Of a stretch of DNA of 39,331 nucleotides, positions 23,690 through 31,670 are shown one piece after another. Location of the stretch: assembly GCA_937896235.1 (NCBI GenBank), contig CALBMX010000021.1:1-39331 (forward strand). Direction: 5' to 3'. The first letter of the stretch is position 1. Every line of letters starts with the position of its first letter. Below the pieces are notes generated by a model. It was given only the letters and a program-made list of their open reading frames with translations. It did no database searches and was not told the DNA's origin. The position numbers and the translations under genes are program-made. Origin of the DNA: an uncultured bacterium. Its GTDB lineage: Bacteria > Planctomycetota > UBA1135 > GCA-002686595.

Positions 23690-23724
23690 GGGGCGGAGCC
23701 AATCCTGGAGTCTGGCTCCGCCCC
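23690..23724 (-). terminator. Terminator-like hairpin in the response regulator-groESL leader
   Basis: GGGGCGGAGCCA (23690-23701) pairs perfectly with TGGCTCCGCCCC (23713-23724) over an 11-base loop. Read on the minus strand it is followed at once by CTTTTCTTTC, so it has the look of an intrinsic terminator for a transcript running toward the response regulator gene. No coding gene precedes it on that strand, so it could end a small RNA or act as an attenuator. Confidence 0.55.
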
Positions 23725-23902
23725 ACATCTGGAATCACCGAAATCGGCCCTAGGGAGCTAAGGCCGGGGGAACTCCTGATGCTGTCCTTTAGCGCCTCAC
23801 CGTGGTGGATGCGTCAAATGCAACATCTTTAGTCTAACCCGTATTTCGCAATCGCGTAGGAAGGGAAAGGAAGACACGTTGTGGTGGCAGTAGACTGCCC
23901 CC

Positions 23903-25048
23903 ATGAGCCGCTCCCCCTTTGTCTTTGACGCCCATGTTGACAGCATTTTACGAGAGTTGGATCTGGGGGAGGATCTTGGGATCGCCCCTGGGCCCGCCGA
24001 GAGCACTCGGCACCTGGACCTCGTTCGAGGTCGAGAGGGCGGGCTGGGAGCTGTCGTTTTTGCGGCTTGGGTTTCGCCTCACTTTGTGGGGAAGGGGGAG
24101 GCGCTCCTCGACGCGGCGGCCGCAGCCGGTGGTGCCAACAGGCGGGTTCACGCCATCCTCGATACGGCCCATGCCCTGGCGGCGCGCCATCCGGAGCAGG
24201 TCGCGCTCGCGCGCAACGGCCCGGAGTTAGAGGCCGCGCGTGCGGCCGGTCTTATCGCCGCGATTTTGGGGATCGAGGGTGGCCACGCCATCGAAAACAG
24301 CTTGGCGAAGTTGGACGAGGTCCACGCGCGCGGGGTGCGCATTTTGACATTGGTCTGGAACAACCACCTCTCGTGGATTCGCTCGTGTCAAAAGCTGCCG
24401 GCGGATCTCGGGTTCGAGGTGCCTAAGGGTTTGTCGAGCTTTGGTCGCGATGTGGTCACGCGCATGAACGAGCTCGGCATGCTCGTCGACGTGTCCCACT
24501 CCAGCCAGCAAGCGTTTGACGATGCGCTAGAGACGAGCACGGCACCCTTGATCGCGAGTCACTCCGGGTGCACGGCGATACGGGATCACCCCCGCAATCT
24601 AACCGATGACCAGCTGCGCCGACTGGCGAATGCAGGCGGCTGTGTCGGCATCGTTTTCCATGGCGGCTTCTTGAATGATGCGGCCGCTGCGGAGGACCAG
24701 CGCATCTACGCCTCGCACCCCTATCGAGCGATCCGCGAAGGCGATGGTGCGCCCAAGGGGGCCGCGCTCGAATACGCGCAAAATGCACATCACCAGCGCG
24801 TCGCGAGGCCGATGTCCCTCGAAATCGTGACGGACCATATCCTGCATGCGATCGACAAGGCGGGCCTCGAGCACGTCGGCATCGGCTCGGATTATGACGG
24901 CATCCCGCGCACGCCCCAAGGATTGGAGACAGCGGACTGCTACCCGAATTTATCGGCTTCCCTTATGCGCCGAGGATTGAAGGAGAGCGAGATCGAGGCT
25001 GTTATGGGAGGCAACTTACGCCGCCTATTTGCTGAGGTTTCGTTGTAG
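23903..25048 (+). CDS. Membrane dipeptidase family (M19) zinc dipeptidase
   Basis: A 381-residue member of the renal-dipeptidase family, which hydrolyses dipeptides, often with a D-residue, using a two-zinc TIM-barrel site. Metal ligands are visible: H-x-D in FDAHVDS at the N-terminus, the bridging glutamate in LGIEGGHAI (around residue 124), the histidines in VDVSHSS and IASHSGC, and the aspartate in GIGSDYDG near residue 330. The protein has no signal peptide and starts MSRSPFVFDAHVDS, so I place it in the cytosol. Its gene is divergent from the response regulator-groESL operon. Confidence 0.93.
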   Translation: MSRSPFVFDAHVDSILRELDLGEDLGIAPGPAESTRHLDLVRGREGGLGAVVFAAWVSPHFVGKGEALLDAAAAAGGANRRVHAILDTAHALAARHPEQVALARNGPELEAARAAGLIAAILGIEGGHAIENSLAKLDEVHARGVRILTLVWNNHLSWIRSCQKLPADLGFEVPKGLSSFGRDVVTRMNELGMLVDVSHSSQQAFDDALETSTAPLIASHSGCTAIRDHPRNLTDDQLRRLANAGGCVGIVFHGGFLNDAAAAEDQRIYASHPYRAIREGDGAPKGAALEYAQNAHHQRVARPMSLEIVTDHILHAIDKAGLEHVGIGSDYDGIPRTPQGLETADCYPNLSASLMRRGLKESEIEAVMGGNLRRLFAEVSL

Positions 25049-25105
25049 TCCTTGCAGTTGTTAGGAGTTAGCTGTTGGCAAGTACTTTTTCTCGTTAGGC
25101 CTACC

Positions 25106-26968
25106 ATGATTTTACTCGCTACCGCCCTCCTCGCGCTTCTGCCACAACCCCAAGAGCGCGAACCCGTGTTATCCAAAACACCGGCCGTCCCGCCGCTAGT
25201 CGTTCGCGTTGTGAATGGACTCGGAGGTGCTCCCGTCACCGACCTTCGACTTCGAGTTCGCGGTAAGGTCGGCCCGCTTGGGGAAGAGCTTGAGGAGGAT
25301 GTCGTGACCGATTCCAGCGGTACTCTTCATACGACGGCGGGATTTGAGAGGGGCTCGATCTTACTCTCGTCGCTTGAAAATGAAGTGGGTGACAAAGGCC
25401 GAAATTTTGGAGGAAGTCGCACCCTTCGATGGGACGGTCGAGATGAGACGATCGTCGCTTGGCCGATGCCTAAGTACGAGATCGACGCGAGGTTCCCAGG
25501 TGGTGCGCCGCTTGCGGAAGTGACGCCGAACCTGCAAATCAAAGCGCGTGTCGAGTATGCCGACTTCACCCAAAGCATGCAGCTCGGAGGCGGTGGGAAA
25601 GGCACCCCCTATGTCGCAAACCTCCGGTTGGCAGGGGAAACAGATGCGCTCCCATGGGCAAGATTCGAGAGTAGATTGTTTGGACCGGGTCTCTCTAGGG
25701 AGCAGCGGGAATCGGAGCGCTCGAAATGGGAAGGGGTCGACATTTTGGACGCGCAAGGTTTTTGGTCAGGGCACTCCGCGCTGCCAGAGGACGGGCAGCC
25801 CCTCGTGTTCGAGATGGAGCGCACCGCCACGCTGAAGTGCCTCATTCTTGACGCAAATATGGATTTGAGGGAAAATCTTGAGGTCGTTGGGAGGCGTAGC
25901 GGCACGTTGGATGTGACGGTGATCCTCAGCCCCACGGACGAATCGGATGGCCGGAACTCTATCGGTACCAAGGGTCTAAAGATAGCCGTGGGTGAAGAGT
26001 TGAAGCTCGGGTGGCTCTCCCCCGGCAGGTGGACGATCCGTGTGAGCTCCATGTACTTTCAGCCCACGGTGCGCGAGATCACACTTGTCGCGGGAGAGAA
26101 TGTTCTCGACGCGCTTGTGCTCGGGGAGCGCATTGCGATCGGCAGTGTTGGCGTGAAGGTCTTCGATTGGGATGGCGATATGGGGAGGGGGTCCGGGGGG
26201 GTGCAAGTGGACTCCCGGATTTCGATTCGAGCCGTTGATGACGTGGAGCTCGCTCTTGATGGCCATCACGGCAACTGGGGAGACGATTGGCCGATCCGTC
26301 GACTCGAGGGGGAGTCCGGAGCCGAGTATCGATGGAAGATGATTTCGAATCTAAGCGATCGCGAGTACAGCGTTTCGATCTCATCAAACACCCGCTACGC
26401 AATCCCGCGAGTGACAAAAGTGCGACTCGGGGGGACGGCGGAGTTCACGCTGAAACCCCTGGACTCCGCGGGGAGCTATTGGGTCTCCATTGCACCGAAT
26501 GAGTCGCTCCAAACCGGCACCGTCCTCAGTGAATCGTTGGATCCTTTAGACGGCACCCAGTTCCGCATGGGAGAGAACCGGGAGTGTTTTGTGTCGGGGC
26601 CTTTGGGGGAGGGCGACAACTCCGAGTGGTGTCTCTTTGCACCGGGCTTCAAGAGGATTTACCTGGCGCGCGAGGACTTCGAGCGAGACGGAGATCGCTT
26701 GGTCGGTCATGCGTTTTTCGAGCTGGGCTGGTCGGAGCAGATTCGATTCAACGACCAGCAGGGGCGACCAGTCCCGGGAGTGTCCGTACAATTCGAAGGC
26801 GCTATTTATATCTCCGATCATGGGGGCCTTGTCCGTTTGGAAAGTTCATTCGAACGGCCGGCAGGGGGAATCGCGTACAAATACGGAAGTTGGAGCCAGT
26901 CTCGGTTCGTTGATGAGTCCGAAATCCTGGCCGCCCATGGGCGCTTGCTCGTCGAGCTCGATCGTTAG
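25106..26968 (+). CDS. Secreted protein of unknown function, beta-domain rich
   Basis: A 620-residue protein. The ATG at 25106 gives a signal peptide (ILLATALLALLPQPQ); an alternative start at 25052 would place 18 residues before it. The N-terminal part (about 30-110) resembles a carboxypeptidase-regulatory or Ig-like domain: VRVVNGLGGAPVTDLRLRVRGK, then DSSGTLHTTAGFERG. Further segments of the same style recur, for example SPGRWTIRVSSMYFQPTVREITLVAGEN near residue 310 and FNDQQGRPVPGVSVQFEGAIYISDHGGLVRL near residue 550. I infer a chain of Ig-like beta domains exported to the cell surface or periplasm. There is no anchor or enzyme motif that I recognise. It leads three envelope-protein genes in a row. 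Confidence 0.7.
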   Translation: MILLATALLALLPQPQEREPVLSKTPAVPPLVVRVVNGLGGAPVTDLRLRVRGKVGPLGEELEEDVVTDSSGTLHTTAGFERGSILLSSLENEVGDKGRNFGGSRTLRWDGRDETIVAWPMPKYEIDARFPGGAPLAEVTPNLQIKARVEYADFTQSMQLGGGGKGTPYVANLRLAGETDALPWARFESRLFGPGLSREQRESERSKWEGVDILDAQGFWSGHSALPEDGQPLVFEMERTATLKCLILDANMDLRENLEVVGRRSGTLDVTVILSPTDESDGRNSIGTKGLKIAVGEELKLGWLSPGRWTIRVSSMYFQPTVREITLVAGENVLDALVLGERIAIGSVGVKVFDWDGDMGRGSGGVQVDSRISIRAVDDVELALDGHHGNWGDDWPIRRLEGESGAEYRWKMISNLSDREYSVSISSNTRYAIPRVTKVRLGGTAEFTLKPLDSAGSYWVSIAPNESLQTGTVLSESLDPLDGTQFRMGENRECFVSGPLGEGDNSEWCLFAPGFKRIYLAREDFERDGDRLVGHAFFELGWSEQIRFNDQQGRPVPGVSVQFEGAIYISDHGGLVRLESSFERPAGGIAYKYGSWSQSRFVDESEILAAHGRLLVELDR

Positions 26969-27128
26969 GGATAAGGCACCGACACTTCCCTTTACAGTCG
27001 TCAAACCCAAGGTGATTGCTACGAAATCCCCTTGCGGAGTTGGGGGTTCCTGCCGAAGATCGAAACTCCCCCCTCCCCGTATGGTTGGCATCCACGTCCT
27101 GGACTGCTCGCCAAAGACGGGGTTTGCC

Positions 27129-28604
27129 ATGCTCCACCCTTTCCCCCCGGTCTTGCGATCCCTCTTTGTCCTAGGCGCTAGCAGCGCTTTGGTAAGTGTC
27201 TCCATTGCCCAAACGGGGGTTCCAAGCGAGCCGTTTTCTCTTGTCGGGGACGTGTACGTCACGGACTCGACAACGGACCTGATCTTTCGCCTTGCGGACT
27301 TGAACTTAGACGGCGATGCAAACGACTTGGGGGAGGTTACGGTGTTTTACGACGACACGATCGGAGCCGTCGCTTTCGGCAACAATAGCAACATCACCTT
27401 CGGTCCAAGCGGGATACTTTTTGTCGTTGACAGCGCTGAGGATCGCATCTTCCGCTTGGTCGATTTGGATGGGAACGGAGACGCAAACGGTCCACTCGAG
27501 GCGACGGTTTTTTTTGATGGCGATCCGCAGGTGAACGGTTCGGCAATCGATATGGCTTCACCCGCAGGCTTGAGTGTTGGCGGGAATCATGTCGTGTGGG
27601 TTGCGGACTCAAACACAGGGACGGCAGGGCTTGATGGCATCTTGCGTTTGAACGATTTGAACTTCGACGGCGATGCAAATGATGTGGGCGAGGCGATCCG
27701 GATCTACACAACTCCAACGGGCATCTCCCTTGGCGATTCGATTCCAAGCGACGTCGTTGTCGGCGCTGATGGGAAGCTCTATTACGTCGAGTCCAGTTTG
27801 ACGGGAGCTTATGCAAAGGGCATCTATTCGCTTGACGATATCGATGGCAACGATGTGATCGATCCCCTTACCGAGGTTACGGCGTTTTTTATTCCGACGC
27901 CAGGCGTCCTGCCCGAGTTCCTCTTCACACTTTCGCAAGATGGCGCGGGGTACTTCTACATTTCCGACACGGGCAACGATGTCGTATGGCGCGTCCGGGA
28001 TGAAAATGGGGACGGGGTGATTACCAATGCAACCGAGGCAAGCGCCTATATGACGGTGCCTTTCGCCAGCCAGATTTGGGAGGTCAACGCCGCCTTGGAC
28101 GGGACCCTAATCTGTGCCGAAGACCAGAACCCAGACCGAGTGCTTTTAGTGAAGGATACCAACGGGGACGGCGTGATCGACTTGCTGACAGAAGTCGAGG
28201 AGTTCTATAGTCAGCTTCTCTCATCCGTGTCCATCCAAAGCCCGCGAGGCCTGACCTGGGAGCGCAAGCCGACCCTAGCCATTCCCCCTACCGGTGGTCT
28301 AGGTACGACCCAAACCGGGAAGGTTACGGCTACTGAAAGCGACTTCGCGTACGTCTATTTCTCGACCGGCTTGAGCGCGCCCATCCCACTTCCTCCATTT
28401 GGATTTTTAGAGTTGGGTGTCACCTTCCCCGACTTGTTTGGATTGTTCACATCCAACACAGTTCCGGCGTATGTCCCGCTGCCCTTTCCGATTTCAATCC
28501 CCAGCAATCCGGGCCTAGTGGGGTTGCAAGTTTTCTTTCAGGCGCTTGTAGGGAAAGTGGATCGATTCCAACTTTCGAACGTCCAGGACCTCACGATTTT
28601 CTAA
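27129..28604 (+). CDS. Secreted six-bladed-propeller-like protein with calcium-loop repeats
   Basis: I chose the ATG at 27129, giving a signal peptide cut near VSIAQTG; the frame is open to 26589, but that part overlaps the previous gene. The 491-residue protein has six blocks each carrying an EF-hand-like loop: DLNLDGDANDLGE, DLDGNGDANGPLE, DLNFDGDANDVGE, DIDGNDVIDPLTE, DENGDGVITNATE and DTNGDGVIDLLTE. They are spaced 53-64 residues apart, and several are preceded by IFRL, ILRL or VWRV. One loop per blade suggests a six-bladed beta-propeller stabilised by calcium. The last 110 residues form a separate beta-rich module ending PGLVGLQVFFQALVGKVDRFQLSNVQDLTIF-like strands, a tail I associate with secreted planctomycete proteins. 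Ligand and partner are unknown. Confidence 0.75.
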   Translation: MLHPFPPVLRSLFVLGASSALVSVSIAQTGVPSEPFSLVGDVYVTDSTTDLIFRLADLNLDGDANDLGEVTVFYDDTIGAVAFGNNSNITFGPSGILFVVDSAEDRIFRLVDLDGNGDANGPLEATVFFDGDPQVNGSAIDMASPAGLSVGGNHVVWVADSNTGTAGLDGILRLNDLNFDGDANDVGEAIRIYTTPTGISLGDSIPSDVVVGADGKLYYVESSLTGAYAKGIYSLDDIDGNDVIDPLTEVTAFFIPTPGVLPEFLFTLSQDGAGYFYISDTGNDVVWRVRDENGDGVITNATEASAYMTVPFASQIWEVNAALDGTLICAEDQNPDRVLLVKDTNGDGVIDLLTEVEEFYSQLLSSVSIQSPRGLTWERKPTLAIPPTGGLGTTQTGKVTATESDFAYVYFSTGLSAPIPLPPFGFLELGVTFPDLFGLFTSNTVPAYVPLPFPISIPSNPGLVGLQVFFQALVGKVDRFQLSNVQDLTIF

Positions 28605-28618
28605 CTAAACGGGTTCCC

Positions 28619-29308
28619 GTGATCGTGACCACACTCCTTCTTTGCGTCTGTTTAGCCCTTGTCTTGGGGGCCTGTTTTCCATCGACCAAGGGTGATGTGA
28701 TTCACCCCGAGGTGCGCAAAGGGACGGTGAGATGTGGGGGTGGTGTGTTGCACTATCTTGAGGCTGGAGAGGCCAAGGCGCCTCCGATTCTCTTACTCCA
28801 CGGTGCTCGTTACTCCTCACAGACGTGGCTTGGTCTCGGCGTCATTGCCCGAATGGCAACAGCGGGATTTCACGTCGTGGCCGTCGACTTGCCGGGTTTC
28901 GGCGCTTCGCTGGATTGCGCGGCCTCCAGTGATGGCGGCGCGTATTTGGGCGAGGCGTGCAACGCCCTGGAGCTCATTCGACCGGTCCTCGTTGCGCCAT
29001 CCATGAGTGGCCGCTTTGCGCTGCCCTATGCCGCGTCATCGCCGGAGCTGATCGCGGGACTGGTCGCCGTAGCTCCTGTCGGCGCCAACGGCGACCTCTC
29101 TGGGCTGGAACCCGGTGGACTCCCCATGTTGGCGATTTGGGGAGGCGAAGATGCTGTGAGCCCCGTTGCGATCGGCCGGAATTTTGCCGGCCAAACGCGC
29201 GCCGAGTTCTTGGTGTTGTCGGGCGCGTCCCACCCGTGCTACTTAGACGCCCCGGTGGCCTTTGGAGGGGCTGTGTTGGGCTTTGCACGCAGGGTTCAGG
29301 GCCTCTAA
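28619..29308 (+). CDS. ABHD14-like alpha/beta hydrolase, probable lipoprotein
   Basis: A 229-residue alpha/beta hydrolase close in pattern to animal ABHD14A/B. Matching segments are LLLHGARYSSQTW with DLPGFGAS, the nucleophile elbow VAPSMSGRFALPY, and GASHPCYLDAP near the end. The expected triad is S128, D178 (in GGEDAVSP) and H205. ABHD14B has been described as a protein-lysine deacetylase; the bacterial substrate is unknown. The start is a GTG at 28619, 14 bases past the preceding gene. The N-terminus has a hydrophobic run followed by a lipobox LGAC (C19), so the enzyme should be lipid-anchored outside the inner membrane, unlike the soluble ABHD14B. Confidence 0.85.
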   Translation: MIVTTLLLCVCLALVLGACFPSTKGDVIHPEVRKGTVRCGGGVLHYLEAGEAKAPPILLLHGARYSSQTWLGLGVIARMATAGFHVVAVDLPGFGASLDCAASSDGGAYLGEACNALELIRPVLVAPSMSGRFALPYAASSPELIAGLVAVAPVGANGDLSGLEPGGLPMLAIWGGEDAVSPVAIGRNFAGQTRAEFLVLSGASHPCYLDAPVAFGGAVLGFARRVQGL

Positions 29309-29424
29309 ATCGCTACAGTTCCCGATTTTGGGGAAGCTAGGCGGTTACGATTCGTCCACTGCACCTGTTCGAATTGCATGTGGGCGATGCGGACAAGGTT
29401 CAGACCCGTTATTCTCTGCAACGC

Positions 29425-30393
29425 ATGCTGCATCGTATCTTCATCACAGGTGGCGCCGGATTCATCGGCTCGCACCTCGCTGAGCGCTTTCTCAAGGAAG
29501 GCCGCGAGGTCACTGTCCTCGACAACTTGTCGACGGGGCGGCTCTCTAACGTGAAAGCGCTTCAGGCTCTTGCTCCGGAGCGCTTCCGCTTCGTCGAGGG
29601 CTGCGCGACCGAGCCCAATGTGGTCGCACCACTTGTTGCCGAGTCAGATGCTGTCGTGCACTTAGCCGCAGCGGTTGGCGTGAGACTTGTCGTTGAGCAG
29701 CCGATCCATACGATGCGCACCAATATTGGTGCGACGGAGACGGTGCTGGATGCTGCCTCGGCGGCGGGTGTGCCTCTTCTGTATGCGTCGACTTCCGAGG
29801 TCTATGGCAAGAGTGCGATGCTTCCGTTTACGGAGAATGCGGACTTGGTGCTCGGGCCGACTTCGATCGCGCGGTGGGGGTACGCCGCTTCCAAGGCGAC
29901 GGGAGAGTGGATGGCCCTGGCCTACGGTGCGGAGCGCGACCTGGAGGTTACGATCGTGAGGTTGTTTAACACGGTGGGTCCGCGCCAGCTCGGGCGCTAT
30001 GGCATGGTGCTGCCGAACTTCGTAAAAGCTGCGCTGCGGGGTGAGCCCCTGCGGGTCTTTGGCGATGGACAGCAGACGCGTTGCTTCGCGCATGTGAAGG
30101 ACGTGACCCAGGTGCTGGGTGGTTTGCTGGACGAGCCGGCGGCGCGCGGTTCTGTGTTTAATGTTGGGAACGATGTTGAGGTTTCGATCCTCGCGTTGGC
30201 CGAGCGTGTGTGCGCCGTGGCCGGGTCGGATTCGGAGATTCAGCTGGTGCCTTACGCCGAGGCCTATGGTCACGGCTTCGAGGACATGCGCCGCCGTGTG
30301 CCGAGCTTGGCGGCGCTAGAGGCTGCGCTGGGTTATCGTCCCCGCACGGGCTTGGATGAGATCATCGCCGACCTGATCTGCGTGCTCGCTTAG
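29425..30393 (+). CDS. NAD-dependent epimerase/dehydratase (extended SDR)
   Basis: A sugar-nucleotide-modifying short-chain dehydrogenase of 322 residues. The ATG at 29425 gives MLHRIFITGGAGFIGSHLAERF, with the NAD-binding GGAGFIG loop at residues 8-14. LDNLSTGRLSNVKAL follows beta-2, the active site has STSEVYG and Y153-x-x-x-K157 (in YAASKATGEW), and FNTVGPRQ, GDGQQTRCFAHVKDV and VFNVGNDVEVSILALAERV complete the pattern of UDP-glucose 4-epimerase or UDP-glucuronate decarboxylase-like enzymes. Which sugar it acts on is not evident. It probably serves polysaccharide or glycoconjugate synthesis. No glycosyltransferase gene is adjacent. Confidence 0.9.
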   Translation: MLHRIFITGGAGFIGSHLAERFLKEGREVTVLDNLSTGRLSNVKALQALAPERFRFVEGCATEPNVVAPLVAESDAVVHLAAAVGVRLVVEQPIHTMRTNIGATETVLDAASAAGVPLLYASTSEVYGKSAMLPFTENADLVLGPTSIARWGYAASKATGEWMALAYGAERDLEVTIVRLFNTVGPRQLGRYGMVLPNFVKAALRGEPLRVFGDGQQTRCFAHVKDVTQVLGGLLDEPAARGSVFNVGNDVEVSILALAERVCAVAGSDSEIQLVPYAEAYGHGFEDMRRRVPSLAALEAALGYRPRTGLDEIIADLICVLA

Positions 30394-30623
30394 CGGGCGC
30401 TGGTGGGGTTCCCGTGCGAACGTCTCGGGATAATCCGCCGGGTCGTGTCCGAGGTTTTTTCGCTACGGACTGCAACCAGTCGCACCGCCGAGCGTCCTCT
30501 CTGTGCTCGCTGAAACTTACCGCACCCAAAGGGGGGCGCTTTCAGCAGCGTTTCGTGCTCCCTCAGCCAGATCTCTTCAAACAGGCTGCCGGCGGAGCTT
30601 CTCGCAATGAGAGGAGAGAGATC

Positions 30624-31124
30624 ATGACCGCATCTATTGGCGCCCTAAACGGTGCAGTTCACAATGCAAATAGCGAGTCCGTCTTGGTGGACACGCAATC
30701 CAATGGCTTAGTTCAAGTGGACTTCAGCAAGATCGACGATGTCGAGTCCTTCGTCCTTATCCCGGAGGGCCGACACCTAGTATCGATCGAGGAGGTGAGG
30801 GCTGGAGAGACGCGAACCGGGCACATGCGGTGGGCTCTCCGCCTTGCGGTTGTCGACGGGGAGTTCGCGGGACGGACTGTTGCGTGGGATGGACTTGTGT
30901 GGAGCAAGCGAGGGCTTCCACGCGTGAAACACGTCTTGGGAGTCTTGGGATTTGATATTGCCGGTTCCCTTGAGGTCGCCCCGGACGACCTGTGTGGTAG
31001 GAGGGCCATCGTGGACTTTTTTGTGGAGGAGTGGGAGAACCCAGAGACGGGCCGCAGAACCCAGCGCTTAGCAGTCCCCTATTTGGGCTATGAGCCCGTA
31101 GACGACCTTCCATCTCCGTTTTAG
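30624..31124 (+). CDS. DUF669-like protein
   Basis: A 166-residue soluble protein. The ATG at 30624 is chosen because GAGGAGAGAG stands just before it; the longer open frame upstream lacks any coding appearance. From about residue 45 the pattern LIPEGRHLVSIEEVRAGETR, then MRWALRLAVVDGEFAGRTVAWDGLVWS, VKHVLGVLGFD, and DDLCGRRAIVDFFVEEWENPETGRR recalls DUF669, a family found mostly beside phage and plasmid replication or annealing genes and probably OB-like. Here it stands before cytidine deaminase and not near phage genes. I infer a chromosomal nucleic-acid-associated protein with low certainty. Confidence 0.7.
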   Translation: MTASIGALNGAVHNANSESVLVDTQSNGLVQVDFSKIDDVESFVLIPEGRHLVSIEEVRAGETRTGHMRWALRLAVVDGEFAGRTVAWDGLVWSKRGLPRVKHVLGVLGFDIAGSLEVAPDDLCGRRAIVDFFVEEWENPETGRRTQRLAVPYLGYEPVDDLPSPF

Positions 31125-31163
31125 CCGATGAATATGGGGGGTGGATCGTTAGGCTGACCGCCA

Positions 31164-31586
31164 ATGAATGCACATAATTCCCCTTCGACTTCGATCGACT
31201 TTGAAGATCTTCGCCGGCAAGCTCGCGAAGTGGCTCGTCGGGCCTATAACCCCTACTCTAACGTGCAAGTTGGAGCTGCGCTGCTCGGTGCAAATGGGCA
31301 GGTCTTCACCGGCTGCAACGTGGAAAACGCAAGCTACGGCGCAACTCTTTGCGCCGAGCGCTCCGCGCTGGCACACGCCGTCTCGTCGGGAGAGCAGAGC
31401 TTCCTCGCGCTCGCGATTTGGGCGAGTCCACAATCTTTGTTGATGCCATGTGGCATCTGTCGCCAGATGCTATTCGAGTTCTCACCCAACTTGGAAATCG
31501 TGATCGATAGCAAGGGTGCGGGACCGAAGCGCGTGACCTTAGCCGAGCTCTTACCCAGTGGCGTGAAGGGGTCGGACTTAGTCTAA
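31164..31586 (+). CDS. cdd: Cytidine deaminase, tetrameric type
   Basis: Cdd deaminates cytidine and deoxycytidine to uridine and deoxyuridine in pyrimidine salvage. The 140-residue protein has the short, homotetrameric form: YNPYSNVQVGAALLG, then TGCNVENASYGATLCAERSAL, where C-A-E carries the first zinc cysteine and the proton-shuttle glutamate, and MPCGICRQ with the two other zinc cysteines. It is 39 bases downstream of the DUF669-like gene on the same strand. A strong inverted repeat follows the stop. Confidence 0.96.
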   Translation: MNAHNSPSTSIDFEDLRRQAREVARRAYNPYSNVQVGAALLGANGQVFTGCNVENASYGATLCAERSALAHAVSSGEQSFLALAIWASPQSLLMPCGICRQMLFEFSPNLEIVIDSKGAGPKRVTLAELLPSGVKGSDLV

Positions 31587-31596
31587 GTTAGAGTCA

Positions 31597-31650
31597 CCAA
31601 TGAAAAGCGCACCGTGCTCGGCTATCCGGGCACGGTGCGCTTTCCATTGG
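31597..31650. terminator. Bidirectional terminator between cdd and nitronate monooxygenase gene
   Basis: AAAGCGCACCGTGC (31604-31617) pairs perfectly with GCACGGTGCGCTTT (31630-31643). One mismatch later CCAATG (31597-31602) pairs with CATTGG (31645-31650). The stem thus covers 20 pairs around a 12-base loop, in the gap between two convergent genes, which fits termination in both directions. Confidence 0.75.
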
Positions 31651-31670
31651 CGACGGGATCCTATGGGAGT

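Larger units (their letters stand above)
23508..23902. other. Divergent control region, 395 bases, no gene
   Basis: The region between the response regulator and the divergent dipeptidase gene. I see no gene. It contains a small palindrome, CTGTCA-GGA-TGACAG (23654-23668), and a 12-bp terminator-like hairpin (23690-23724), both upstream of the response regulator-groESL operon and entered separately. Confidence 0.6.

Noticed and set aside
23065..23902. CIRCE heat-shock operator
   Set aside because: TTAGCACTC-N9-GAGTGCTAA was looked for upstream of groES and the response regulator and not found.
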